In this document: positions 1-12,177 of the stretch, in pieces
How the letters are laid out: each line of letters opens with the position of its first letter
How positions within the stretch are numbered: position 1 is the stretch's first letter
Assembly (NCBI RefSeq): GCF_018294505.1
Contig: NC_057813.1
Span: 313,734,900 to 313,798,899, forward strand
Source: Triticum aestivum
Taxonomy: Eukaryota; Streptophyta; Magnoliopsida; Poales; Poaceae
Reading direction: 5' to 3'
Length of the DNA stretch: 64,000 nucleotides
Position numbers and translations under genes: made by a program
Notes under the pieces: model-generated
Database searches by the model: none
The model's input: the letters and a program-made list of their open reading frames with translations, nothing else
What the model was told of the DNA's origin: nothing

Positions 1-1305
1 TGATTTCGATGAAACTTTTGCACCTGTCGCTAGACTTGAGGCTATTCGCATATTGCTTGCTTATGCTAACCATCATAATATCATCTTACATCAAATGGAT
101 GTGAAAAGTGCATTCCTTAATGGTAAGCTTGAGGAAGAAGTATATGTTGCTCAACCACCAGGTTTTGAGGATCCAAAATTTCCAGATCACGTCTACAGAC
201 TCAACAAGGCCCTCTATGGCCTCAAGCAAGGACCTCGGGCGTGGTATGACACACTGAAGGAATTCCCCATGAAGAAAGGCTTCAAACCCGGTTCACTTGA
301 CCCAACTCTTTTCACCAAAGCATATGATGATGAACTATTCGTGTGCAAAACATATGTTGTTGATATTATCTTTGGCGTACTAACCAACGTTACAGTGACA
401 AATTTTCCTATATGATGAGTGAAGAATATCAAATGTCTATGATGGGAGAATTGAAATTCTTTTTAGGTCTTCAAATTCGTCAACAATACAATGGCATATT
501 CATATCTTAGGATAAATACTTCAAGGATGTGTTGAGGAAATTCGTCATGCAAGATTGCAAAGGCGTCAAAATCCCTATGCCCACTAATGGCCATCTATGC
601 ACTGATGAAAATGGTAAAGACTTTGATCAAAAGGTATACTGCTCCATGATTGGCTCTTTATTGTACCCTATGTGCATCTAGGCCGGATATTATGCTTATG
701 TTTGCATGTGTGCCCGGTTTCAAGCTACACCGAAGGAATCACACCATAAGGCTATGAAGCATATTCTTCGATATCTAGCTCACACACCAACACTTAGATT
801 ATGGTATCCCAAGGGCTCTTCCTTTGATCTCATTGGATATTCAGACTCTGACTATACTAGTGATCGGGTGGACTGCAAGTCAACGTCAGGCACATGTCAT
901 TTCCTTGGACGATCCTTGGTATGTTAGTCCTCGAAGATGCAGAACTACGTATCACTCTCCACTACTGAAGCTGAGTACATTTCTCTTGGATCTTGCTGTG
1001 CTCAATTGCTATGGATGAAGCAAACCCTCAAGGACTATGGCATCAATGTGAAGAATGTGCCACTCTACTGCGACAATGAGAGTGATATCAAGATTTCTCA
1101 CAACCTAGTTCAGCACTCGAAGACAAAGCACATCCAGATTCGTCATCATTTTCTTCATGACCATGTGTTGAAGGGCGACATCTCCATCGACCACGCAAAT
1201 ACTGAAGACCAGCTCGCCGATATCTTCACAAAGCCCTTGGATGAGAAAAGATTTAGCAAGTTGCAGTGTGAGCTAAATATCCTAGAATCTTCGAATGTTC
1301 TTTGA
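1..1305 (+). pseudogene. COP1 pol 3' part: Copia reverse transcriptase and RNase H, decayed
   Basis: End of a Ty1/Copia polyprotein whose start lies left of the window. The first 370 bases read as the RT core ([14 protein letters not shown], then [10 protein letters not shown] and [12 protein letters not shown]). The catalytic YVDD motif near 350 reads YVVD, so one metal-binding Asp is lost. A frameshift follows near 370, with stops at about 508 and 679 and a TAG at 925-927. From 706 the RNase H part is readable (HILRYL, SDSDYTSD, then SLSTTEAEYISLGSCCAQLL and ADIFTKPLDEKRF) and ends at a natural stop at 1303-1305. The wording around the RNase H end is that of the Sirevirus lineage (SIRE, Maximus and relatives). 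RT and RNase H would copy element RNA into DNA in the virus-like particle. This copy cannot be functional. Confidence 0.93.
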
Positions 1306-2023
1306 AAAGGACACACATCCTAACACTTATGCTGACTTGATGACTTAGATGTGCAACACACGAAGTAACATTTTTCTTCAATCAATGAAGACTAACCCTC
1401 TAATGTGTGAAGAAATTAATGAAGAAATTGATTCTCAGAACCCGACGACAATTGTACGCGGTGTCTGAAATCATCATTCTTATACGGTGGGATACGCCAC
1501 CAACCAAAGTTGAATATCTTCAATTTGAGTTTTTCTTAGTTTTTGAAATTCCTCAGTTTTTCAAATTCTTCAACTTGGCATTGTCCTCACTCTTTCCGTC
1601 ATTGTTCTTCATTGACTATATATACACTTGAGTTTTTATGTCCTCTACAACATTCACTTATTGCTAATTCTTCAAGTTGACTTTTCTGCTAAGTGAATGT
1701 GATCGGACCCTTTCCCCCTCTGCTAAACTCAACCCAGTCTGTTCACAAATTCTTCATGTGCGTTCTATTTGAAACCCGTTCAAAATCTTCACTGTGTCCT
1801 TGTCAGCTGAAGAAATTGCGAACGAAACTTTAAAATATTCTTATCTGAATTTTCAGCCTTTGCCGCTCAAATAGTTACACATCCCATGATAAAACTTATC
1901 TATTCATCCATGATCTTACACGATCTCCACCACACTGTATGTGGGTGACACATGTCGCTAGGATGAGAAGGGTCAGGGGAACGTTCGTCCATTTTCCTCG
2001 GGCGAACGGTTTTTCACTGCGGC

Positions 2024-2031
2024 TATAAATA
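2024..2031 (+). promoter_or_regulatory. Internal TATA box upstream of COP1 env-like gene
   Basis: TATAAATA lies in a GC-rich setting and is followed about 30 bases later by a pyrimidine-rich stretch (2055-2110) like a plant transcription start and 5' UTR. It lies 720 bases past the pol stop and about 840 bases before the env-like start codon. The inference is that the env-like gene has its own transcript. SIR2 shows the same arrangement independently at 28225-28232. Confidence 0.5.
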
Positions 2032-2564
2032 CCCCCTCACCCTCCGTAGACTGCATTTACTCCGCTCTATCTCACTCCCCTCGCTCGAGCTCTTAAGCCC
2101 TAGCGCCGCTGCTACCTTCATCATCGATGGTGAGGAAGAGCTTCACTGCCTCGACCTCATTGTCGTCGTACTCGCGCCGGCCGCGGACATCTTCTCTCCG
2201 CTGCCGCCGTAGCTGTCTTCCTCTGCCAAGTTAGGGCGTGGAAGATCCGGACTGACGAACTTCTCAATCTACACTTCCTGTTCATCGTGTTCTTTGTCAA
2301 GGGTCATTAAAAGTTACTTTTACTACCTTTGTTACTATTGATGATTTTCATCAAATCTTCAAAAGGTGTTTATTCTTCAACTTCCACACTCTAAACACCT
2401 AGCACAATCTTCTGCTCTTGATCTGTTTCTCTAGGTGATGTTTTTCTTCATGATTCCTCAATTGTGTGAATCTCACAATCCACACAACTCTGGAACCTAA
2501 ATCAAATAATGCTTAGTGAAATTCTTCAAGACACATCTGGTCAATTTCCTCAAACTTGTTCAGT

Positions 2565-2806
2565 TTTGCAAAAACTTCTGAGAATGCATATGACCTCTCC
2601 AAATTCTTCGCACCTATACTCTGTTCACAGGTACACATGTCTGCTGCTGAATCACTAGGTTCTCATCAACTTAACTCATTTGCAGTTGCAAAAACTTCTA
2701 AGAATGCATATGACCTCTCCAAATTCTTCGCACCTATACTCTGTTCACAGGTACACATAGTCTGCTACTGAATCACTAGGTTTTCATCAACTTAACTCAT
2801 TTGCAG
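2565..2806 (+). repeat. 121-bp direct tandem duplication
   Basis: Two adjacent units, 2565-2685 and 2686-2806, are nearly identical. Each contains TTCACAGGTACACA and ends in ACTCATTTGCAG, which has the form of a plant 3' splice site. The few differences between units (for example CTGAGAATG against CTAAGAATG) point to a fairly recent duplication. It lies just before the env-like ORF. Confidence 0.9.
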
Positions 2807-2874
2807 CGTTCCTCGAAGAAAAGCTGCATACTTCCTTAGAGAACTAGATTGTTCAAATTCCTCAGCTGAAGAAA

Positions 2875-4645
2875 ATGGCTGATGGCAAAATACCTCAGAA
2901 GGGAGGAAAGGAACTGGAAGTCAACATAGCGTTTGAGATCCCTGATGACATTTACGTAGGGTAATGCACACCTAATGAGGCAACTCATGGGAAGGAGACC
3001 AAAAACAAGCGCAAGGTGCGCATACAGAGGATTGAACGAAGATGGGCACGGGAATGGAGGGAGTACATATATGTTACTCCTAAATATATGAAGAAATTCG
3101 CTCTTCACCCTCCATGCTCAAGACCTCCGTTGGCACCTGGCCAAAGAGCTGATCCAACACGCCTTAAACATGGTGAGAATTATGCTGATGAATGGGCCAA
3201 GCGGCAAGCGAAGTTGGCCAAATAGGCCAAAGAAGCAGTGAAGAAATTCAACAAAGATTCTACTGTTGCCGCTGCTGAGGCTTCTTCAAGCAAGATGGCT
3301 ATGCCCAAGAAGCCTGCTTGAAAACCAACTTCCTCAGCAATGCCCTCATGGCCAAGCTCCTCTGTGCCATCAAGGCAAATTTCCTCAAGCTACACCAGTT
3401 CCTCGGGCTTCAAAACCCTTAGCTCCTCCAACAAAGTCCTCACCACATGTGCATCTCGCCACTTGCCAAAGGACCACAAGCATCTCAATTGCCTCAGGAG
3501 CTTCCGCAAGTTCTTCAGTTCCTCATCTATCTTCAAAGAGCCCAACTTTGCTGAAGACCAAGGCCACTACAGGATGAGGCACTAGACCAAGTCCTCACAA
3601 GAAACAAGTTGCCTTTCAAGTACCATCTCATGATGATGAGGCTGATGATGAAGAATTAGCTGATATCATCAAGGACAGACAACAAAGGGCCGCTAGAGCC
3701 AAGGGAAGTGATGTGCCTCTTCTATTGGATCAGAAGAAGATCCTAGGCTTCATTGACCTGTAGCACAAAGATCTGAACACTCCATTGCCAGAGCTAGACC
3801 TCACTCCTGGACAAAGTCACATGTTGATGGCGTTCATTGCTGAAAAAATGTGGAAATATGATCAAGCCAGAACTGCTAAGAAAGCCCGGTACAAGAAGCA
3901 GCGCTATCTGAAGGATAACGTTCTGAGGTTATCGCCTGAGCAACTCATTGCTCTACAATCTGAGATCAAGAAGCTCAGTGATGAATTTGACGCCTATAAG
4001 GCAGAATGGCTAGGAGCCAAAGTCAGATTCGTCAAAATGGCGAAGAAATTCACTTCAAATGATGAAGTTTCTATGGCTGAAGCATCTGCATAGCCAATTG
4101 AAGAACATGCCAGCACCACTGATGAAATTAGGCTGCTGATGAAACTGCAAGCACCAGGGCTGAAGAAATACCAGCCGCTGAACAAACTGCCAGGGCAACC
4201 ACTAGTGTTGCGCCTGAAGAACAAGTCAGGTCAGCTGAAGAATTTGAAGCTACACCTGAAGAAGCTGCACAAGATAGGACAACTGCATCAGTTGTGCTTG
4301 AAGAAATTGATCCAATTTCCTCTGCTCCTCCTGCACCAACACCAAGCCCAGTTCTTCCTTCAGCTCTGGAAGTGAAGAAAACAAAAGCTATGGAGTGAGC
4401 TGCTCTGAAGAAAAGGAAAGCATCTATTTCCTCAAAATCTTCTGCACCCAAGAAGGCAAAGATTTTGACAAGCTCTCTTGAGAATCCTATAGATGTTGTT
4501 CCTCTATGAAGCATGTCATCAAAGGAAATTATACCTTTTGGTGAAGATTATGAGATTCCTGATGAATCTGATGAAGAAAATCCCTCTGCTACTTCCACAG
4601 AGCAGATGGATGAAGAAATTGAAGTGGATGATATCACTTCAACTC
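2875..4645 (+). pseudogene. COP1 env-like ORF, 5' half
   Basis: Extra Sirevirus-type gene downstream of pol, usually called env-like. I see no signal peptide or clear membrane span here. The start is taken at ATG 2875 (MADGKIPQKGGKELEVN). The protein is rich in Lys, Glu, Ala and Ser. Stops occur near 2962 and 3223 and in the 3300-3780 part. A cleaner stretch at 3785-4093 has helical, coiled-coil-like sequence (EQLIALQSEIKKLSDEFDAY). The low-complexity acidic and proline-rich part up to 4645 is cut by the LARD insertion and resumes at 16200. What this protein does for the element is not known to me. Confidence 0.8.
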
Positions 4646-7600
4646 TGTAACACCCCGGATACAACTTTCCATATTCGTAACTCCAACTCTTGCCTTTTCC
4701 GGAGATGCGATATGATATTTCCTTCATGGTTGGGTTTTTGTCGTTTGTTTTGCATTTTGTTCATGTCATGCATCTCGTCTCATGTCATCATCCGCATTGC
4801 ATCCACGTGTTTTCATAAAACCTCGTAGCTGTTAGTTGTTGCCGCTTCTTTCTCGCCTCCGTTGACCTTTCATAGACCAACCGTCCTTTTGTTGCCTGAC
4901 CGTTTGACCCCTTTGCACAGTGCAGACCCCATCGCCCGTGTCCGAACCCGACCTGCTCAGTCATCACCATTGGGTCCGGATCATCCCCAAATATCTATAA
5001 AATATCTTTGGTTTCTTATTTGGACTTCCCAAGCCTATTTTATCTCCACCGTCTACTTTTGATCGGAAGCTCCAAACTTTGCTCTTTTCCATATATATAG
5101 TCCACCCTAGCCTATTTTGGACAACCCTAAAAATCCTTCCCATGTCCCATCCATCCCATTCCTCCCGCCGCCACCCGACCAACTCCCTTCGCCCTCGGGA
5201 TCCTCCCGATCCAAATCGACTCGAGCGCCTTCACCTTGCTTTCAGCGCCGTCCAACCAGATCGCAGCCCCCTTCTCCTCCACCAGCAGCCGTGCGCCTCC
5301 TCCCTCATCCCAGCGGAGCCCCGTCCTCCCCGCGCCTGACCCGTGCGCCCGGCACGACGCCAGCAAGCAGCAGCTGCAACCAGGTCACGCCGTCGCTCCC
5401 CATGTCTTCTCTCTTTTCCCCGTTGCTCCTCTTGAACCTTCCCCGCCATGGCCGCTTGTCTGCAGGTCGTCGACGCACCCGACGAAATCAAGCCGCTGGA
5501 GTTCCTGCACCAGCCCTTGCGTCCCCTTCCCCCGCGTCGTTCCCGGACGGCCACCTCGCCAGCATCAGAGGGCCTGAGCTCCGCCGCGCCATGCCCGCCT
5601 TGCTCTGCCTCCTGTTTCTCTGCATCGAAGCAGTGCAGAGGAGGGAAAGCTCGTCGACCCCGCCTCTCCTGCTCGTTGACCGCGCCGCCGGAGCCCTGCA
5701 TCGCGCCAAGCATCGCCGGCGCCCCCAAGTCCCGCCGCCCGGATCCGTCTCCCGAGCACCGAGGACCCCATCGTCGGACCAGCAGGTCCACTTGCCCCTT
5801 GCCCCTTTCCTTTTCCCTTGGTTCTCCTTCTCCTCTAACCATCTCTCTTCTGTTCATGAACCCTCGTCGCCCGCTGCCCTCTCGTTCGTCTTCCTGCGAG
5901 ACACCGCCCAAGCTGTCTCCGTCGCCCGAACCAGCAGTAGTTCGCCAAGCCCGACAACCGCTCCTCCTCTGTGCACCCGTCCCGCCCCTCCTGCAAGTCT
6001 CGAGCCCGCGCCAAGTCCCTGCCTTGTTGCCGGCCTCTGCTCGCTCTGCTTCGTACAGAGGAGCTCGAACCGCTCGCCCGCGTGACCCCGTCCTCGACCG
6101 TGCCAGCGTGGCCAGTCTCCTGGGCCGCAAGCATGCTTGAAGCCCATATCTGCACCGCTTGGGCCTCCTCCTCTCCAGCCGGGCTTGGCCCATGGGTGAG
6201 CAGCCCCTCTAGAGCCCCTACTCCTGTTGCCCAGTCAGATTCAGCCCGTCATGTTTTTTCCCTGTCCGGCGATTTTAGCATTTATCCTGAGATATCAGAT
6301 TTGCAGAAAAAAACCCCAACTTCATGCATTTAATAACTCATCAACCGTTCATTGGATTAAAATAATTTACATATGTAAAATGCTTAGAATGTCATCTAGT
6401 TTAATATTTTGCCACTCTCATCCATGTTTAAAATGTTTAACTTGCTGTTTGTTTAAATTTGCTAATATGCCATGTTAAAATGATTTATTTCATAACTAAA
6501 TAACCGTAGCTCCAATTTTAATAAACTTTATATGTAAATGGGGTAGAAAAATGCCTAGTTTAACATGGTCCACTTTATTTCCCTGTTTAACAACTATAAA
6601 ATATGGTTTAGGGCAGAACAGTACCAAATTCATAATTTGCGCATGGGGATTTTCCGGAATTGTTGTTTGTTGTTTCTGGCCTCATTTAAACTTGCCTAGA
6701 TAGGTAGTTTTCATATGCTTCACCCCTTGCCATGGTTAATAACATTTAATATTGTTTGGTAGCTTAAATGAGATTAAACTAAATATGTCAATGTGGTGTT
6801 TTGTCAATATGCAACTCGTTGCATATTGAGCTCCACTTAACTTGTAGTATTGTTTGTTGCACTTTGCCATGTCATGCCTCTTTAAACCGGACATGCATCA
6901 TACTTGTTTGTGCATCATGCCATGTTTATGCTTGTGCATTTACCATGTTGTTTGTTTCTTTCCGGTGTTGCTTCTTAGTTCCGGTAATGTTGCGATTGTG
7001 AGGATTCGTTCGACTACTCCCGTTCGTCTTCCTCATGGACTCGTTCTTCTTCCTAGCGGGATTTCAGGCAAGATGACCGCTACCCTTGATCTCACTACTA
7101 TCGTTGCTATGCTAGTTGCTTCGTTCTATCACTATGCTGCACTACCTATCAACTGTTCTTCAAGCCTCCCAAATTGCCATGAACCTCTAACCTTTGACAC
7201 CTTTCCTAGCAAACCATTGCTTGGCTATGTTACCGCTTTTGCTCAGCCCCTCTTATAGCGTTGTTAGTTGCAGGTGAAGTTGGAAGATTGCTCCATGGTG
7301 GACATGATTATGTTGGGATATCACAATATCTCTTATTTAATTAATGCATCTATATACTTGGTAAAGGGTGGAAGACTCGGCCTTATGCCTGGTGTTTTGT
7401 TCCACTCTTGCTGCCCTAGTTTCCGTCATACCGGTGCTATGTTCCCGGATTTTGCGTTCCTTACGCGGTTGGGTGATTTATGGGACCCCCTTGACAGTTC
7501 ACTTTGAATAAAACTCCTCCAGCAAGGCCCAACCTTGGTTTTACCATTTGCCTCACCTAGTCCTTTTTTCCCTTAGGTTTCCGAAGCCCGAGGGTCATCT

Positions 7601-8666
7601 TTATTTTAGCCCCCCCCCGGGCCAGTGCTCCTTCGAGTGTTGGTCCGAACCGAGCAACCTGCGAGGCCACCTTGGGGCAACTTGAGGGCTGGTTTTACTC
7701 GTAGCTTGACTTATCCGGTGTGCCCTGAGAACAAGGTACGTGCGACTCCTATCGGGATTTGTCGGCACATCGAGCGGCTTTGCTGGTCTTGTTTTACCAT
7801 TGTCGAAATGTCTTGTAAACCGGGATTCCGAGTGTGATCGGGTCTTCCTGGGAGAAGGAATATCCTTCGTTGATCACGAGAGCTTATCATGGGCTAAGTT
7901 GGGACACCCCTACAGGGTATAAACTTTCAAAAGCCGTGCCCGCGGTTATGGGCAGATGGGAATTTGTTAATGTCCAGTTGTAGATAACTTGACACCAGAT
8001 CCGAATTAAAACGCATCAACCGCGTGTGTAGCCGTGATGATCTTTTCTCGGCGGAGTCCGGGAAGTGAACACGGTTTTGGGTTATGTTTGACGTAAGTAG
8101 GAGTTCAGGACCACTTCTTGATCATTGATAGCTTCACGACCGATCCGCTTGCTCTCTTCTCGCTCTTATTTGCGTATGTTAGCCACCATATATGCTTAGT
8201 CGCTGCTGCAACCTCACCACTTTACCCCTTCCTTTCCGTTTAAGCTTTGCTAGTCTTGATACCCATGGTAATGGGATTGCTGAGTCCTCGTGGCTCACAG
8301 ATTACTACAACAACAGTTGCAGGTACAGGTTACACGATGATCATGACGCGAGAGCGATGTTTGCTTGTTTTGGAGTTCTTCATCTGCTTCTTCTTCGATC
8401 AGGGGATAGGTTCCAGGTCGGCAGCCTGGGCTAGCAGGGTGGATGTCGTTTGAGTTTCTGTTTGTGATTCATCCATAGCCGGATGTTGCTCTTATGTATT
8501 GTGATGTTGTATTCATGTGGCATTGTATGTCTTTTGTATGTATCCCCATCTATTATGTAATGTTGATGTAATGATATCCACCTTGCAAAAGCGTTTCAAT
8601 ATGCGGTTCTATCCTTGGTGGGACCTTCGAGTCTCTTTAGGATAGTATCGCATAATGGGATTGACA
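4646..8666 (+). repeat. LARD 5' LTR
   Basis: 4,021 bp. It has a TATA box at 5091-5099, then a GC-rich stretch (about 5110-6200) that would be the start of the transcript, then AT-rich sequence. An AATAAA polyadenylation-type signal lies at 7507-7512. It ends in TGACA. By eye it is very similar (roughly 98%) to the 3' LTR, with scattered transitions and one C-run of differing length near 7608. Confidence 0.92.
5091..5099 (+). promoter_or_regulatory. LARD 5' LTR TATA box
   Basis: ATATATATA after a pyrimidine-rich run, followed by a GC-rich leader from about 5115. The same motif is at the matching place in the 3' LTR (12621-12630). Confidence 0.6.
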
Positions 8667-11600
8667 AGTTCGGAATCAGAGCCTCGACCGACCATAGGAG
8701 CCCCTTGATTGTTGGCCGTTGTTGAGTCTAGAAAAAAAACTATTTTGAGTCTTAGGATTATATATATTGGAGAGTAGGATTCCTTTTACTCCTCAGCCCG
8801 CTTCGTCGCTCTGGTGAGGTCTCCTGATGTAGATGTTTTGTCTTTCCTCTCCTCAAATTTCACTAAATTTTTTTAGGATCATGCGGGTATCTTGGAATCG
8901 TTCCGATGGTTTTGTGATGAGAACATTGTTCTTGGTGCCTCCTGTCTTTTATGTGGCAGTGACCCGGGGAGTTGAGCTCCGAGGTGTTGTCGTCACAATT
9001 TTAGCATTGCAGTTCTGGAATACCTGAGTTTTGCCGACATCGAAAATCTCTTTTATGCAGTTGTTGGTGAGATAACCTCGACGCCACCTAGTACTGGGGA
9101 GTTCAGGAGTATTGCCATAACTCGTATAACGGATGCTTTTCAAAGGTTGAGGTACACGATTTCCGGAGGTTTCTTGGTTATGTGTTGACGGATGGATACA
9201 GCTGGATGTAGGTATTGTTAGTTTGGGTGAGATATATTGCTTCCCCTGTATCCCCAACACCAGATTGCATAACCAGAAAGTTTCGGGAGTTTATAGGTGG
9301 GAATTCAAGTAGCTCCTAGAATATCTTTCCGACAGATGCATGATATGGGATTGGGTAAATCTCTATCATATGTATTTGTTCCGGCTTATTCTGCAAGCCA
9401 AATCCTTTGTTTTGTTTTATTTGTGGTATTCGAGTTGCTTCAAAGTCAAATGTTGAATCCATACCTTTCAAGCGGTATTCTCATATTTCTATGGGAATAC
9501 TAATCCTTCTTGATCATCGAGGTTGTCATGTTAATTCTTTTTCAACCGGTGTGCTTCTCTTCAAGTGGTTCCGATCATTTTCAACATCCGCAAGATCAAT
9601 TCTAAGTTTTTGTCAACGGTGTTTGTTCCATCGTCCCCAAGTTACCTTTGTTTTCCCACCCTCCCACCCTTTTCTGCAAGGACTCATATATTTTAATCAA
9701 GTATCCTTTTTATTGATGGGAAGTCTCTCCATTCTTTTCCGTCAATGTTCTTATCCGGTGATTCTCAGGAAGATGCTAACGGAGCTTCAAGTTCATCATC
9801 CTCCGTTCTTTTTTCTTCTCCGGTGGATTTAATTCAAGCTTTCAGTGTTGATCTTATCCCTTTCCTCGTTTCAAATGTTTTTCCACGTCGGTGCACCTCT
9901 TAATTGTTCACCTCTCTCTATTCTTATCCAGAGTGCTCAAGATATCTCAGAAGACTTGTGTTTCCATTCTCAATCCGTTCAAGATATTTCGAGGTTGTTA
10001 TCTTATTCAAGTCATTTAATTCAACCGGTGCAATCTCTCTTCAAAATTGTTCAACGGTGTTTTCTTTTAAGTGGGCCCTAACCCACAGGTCTTTTCCCAG
10101 GATCTTACCTGACTCTTCTAATTTTCCCAGAGCTTCTAAAATTCTATTCAAGTGTGACGTAAGAATGGATTCCATCAGTCACATGCCTTCTCCAAGATCG
10201 CTTTCAAATTCTTTTCATTGTTGGCTCAACCTCTTCGCTTTTCATTCTCCCGGAGTATCTCAGTAATTTTGGTGGTGTTTCTTGTCATCAGTTGAAGATT
10301 GAAGAAGAGTTTTTCCTCTAAATCTTGTCCCTTCTCTCGAAGATTCATAGTTCTAGCTTATGTCATCCTCTCATAATTGTTTTCGATTGTGAGAATTCTT
10401 TTCAACCATCTGATGCATTTCAGGAGTTGCTTCCTTTCTTGATAATCCGAATGCCACCATTTCTGAATATTACTCATTCTCAACCTTCAACTCTTGTTCT
10501 CCAAATCTAACCGGTGCATCATTCAAGTATTCTCTAATAAGCTCATGATCTATTTGTTCTCTTGTATCTATATCCCCTCAAGTATATTCATTCATTTTCC
10601 AATTCTTCCCGGTGAATTGTGCCTTTGCTACTTTCATTTTCAATTCTTATGGTGGTTCATCCAAGAGTTCTCTTCCTTCGTTATCATATAGATTCATTCG
10701 TTCTTTTCAATCCTACCGGTGGTTCGTTGAACACCTTCCCAAGTTTGCGCTATATCTCTCTTAATCCTTTCTACGGGAATAAGTAGTATGCCAAATCCAT
10801 TGCTTGTCATCATTTTAATTTGATGAAGGATAAGCATACAATAAACCTTATTCTTATTTCCTCGAGGTGATTCAATTCTTTTCTTCCGGAGTTTGTTCAT
10901 CAGGAAGTAATTCTCGGTTCTAGTGTTTCATCTTTTCCTTTTCTGAAGTTCCAAGTTTTCCGCATTATCTCGTCGCGAAGCTCCATCTAAATCATCACAA
11001 GGCTTCACCTTGTGTTTTCAACTTCTCTTTCTTTTTATCATCCTTTTATTACCGGAGTTCTTCATGGAGGCTCTACATGGTGGTTCGTCAAGGATTCCTT
11101 TCATTCTTCAATTCTTCTTCTAGTTTTTCTCTCGGAGTTAAGATCCGCCAAGCTATACTCAAAAATTAACATGGTGTTAAACACATGTTTTGTTTTGAGG
11201 AGTTCAAGTATTCTTCATCTTGCATTTCGAAGTGCAATTCGTTCTACCTTATCTTTTGAGGTGGTGTTATATCATTCTTGACAATTTCTATTCATGTTTC
11301 GTGATTCACATGTGGTCAAGAATGAGGTATTTTAAACCCATCACTTTCTTCCTTGGAGTTATCTTGGGTTATATTTCACCTAAAGCCTTCCCTAAGGAAT
11401 GTTGCTATTGTGGTGCTTATCAATGATCCAAGTTTTCTCCTATCCTCTCGGCAAAAGAAGTTTTCATCCCTTCGTTGATCTCAAACAAGCAATTGTTTTT
11501 CGTTAGTGGCAGGTTGTCACCTCATCATTTTGAGATGTTTGCCATAAGCCCACAACAAGCTTGTGCTTTTCGTTGTTGATTTTGCAACAACTCCGTTCAA

Positions 11601-12177
11601 TTCTTCTTTGCAATGATGCTTTCCAAGCTCATTTGTGGCAGAAGTTGGCATTTTCTTCTCCATTCTTCTATTTCAATGATCTTTCTTCTATTCTTTCTTC
11701 TGGAGGCATGGTGATGTTGCTCTCTTCACTCATCATCTCGAATTGTGAAGGTCGTGTTCTTTTCATATTTATCCATTTAACCGGCGTGTCGTGTCCTCCA
11801 TTCAAGTTCTTTTCATCTTATCAAGTCTTGCATCTCTTCTCAACCGGAGTGCTGTCCGAACTTGTTCTTCCTTGTTCCTTGTTTATCTCGTTTCAACCAG
11901 TGTGGTCTCAATTCCTTCCTGTCCATTGTGCTCGTCATTCATAGCTTTGCAACCTCCAAGGTTCACATGGTGTTCCTTGGTTCTCTTTTCTACTGGAGTG
12001 CTCTTAATTGTGTTCAACTCTGTTGTGTTCTTTCTTTAAACTCTTCAAACTTTCAAGGTTCGTGGTTTCACTCGTTCGTCAAAGAAGCAACTTAGTTTTA
12101 CCTCTTATATTCCTCTTCCTTTCTCCCCGGTGCCATCCTAGATCTCGGGACGAGATCCTCTCGTAGTGGTGGAGTGT
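8667..12177 (+). other. LARD internal domain, non-coding, pyrimidine-rich
   Basis: 3,511 bp with no coding region I can support; the open frames here are short and of biased composition. It starts with a PBS-like site. From about 9400 the + strand is strongly T/C-rich and contains a scattered motif of the form TTCAACCGGTG and variants, for example at 9543, 10021, 10508, 10712, 11779, 11843 and 11889. It ends with a G/A-rich tract (GTGGTGGAGTGT) just before the 3' LTR that is the likely PPT. Confidence 0.75.
8671..8683 (+). other. LARD primer binding site (tRNA-iMet type)
   Basis: CGGAATCAGAGCC differs at two positions from TGGTATCAGAGCC, the usual initiator-Met PBS. It starts 4 bases after the LTR end. 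Confidence 0.6.

Larger units (their letters stand above)
1306..2874 (+). other. COP1 spacer between pol and env-like gene
   Basis: About 1.57 kb without a credible coding region. It is AT-rich up to about 1970, then turns GC-rich and promoter-like around a TATA box at 2024-2031. It then becomes an intron-like, T-rich leader with a 121-bp tandem duplication that ends just before the env-like start codon. The small open frame at 1407-1631 has no recognisable features and I treat it as chance. Confidence 0.7.

Noticed and set aside
5117..6193. Long Pro/Ser-rich frames on both strands as a host gene or captured exon
   Set aside because: They lie in the GC-rich part of a repeated LTR, exist on both strands, have no domain, and the copy in the other LTR is cut by a stop.
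7606..7620. C-run as a special signal
   Set aside because: Its length differs between the two LARD LTRs, as expected of slippage at a homopolymer.
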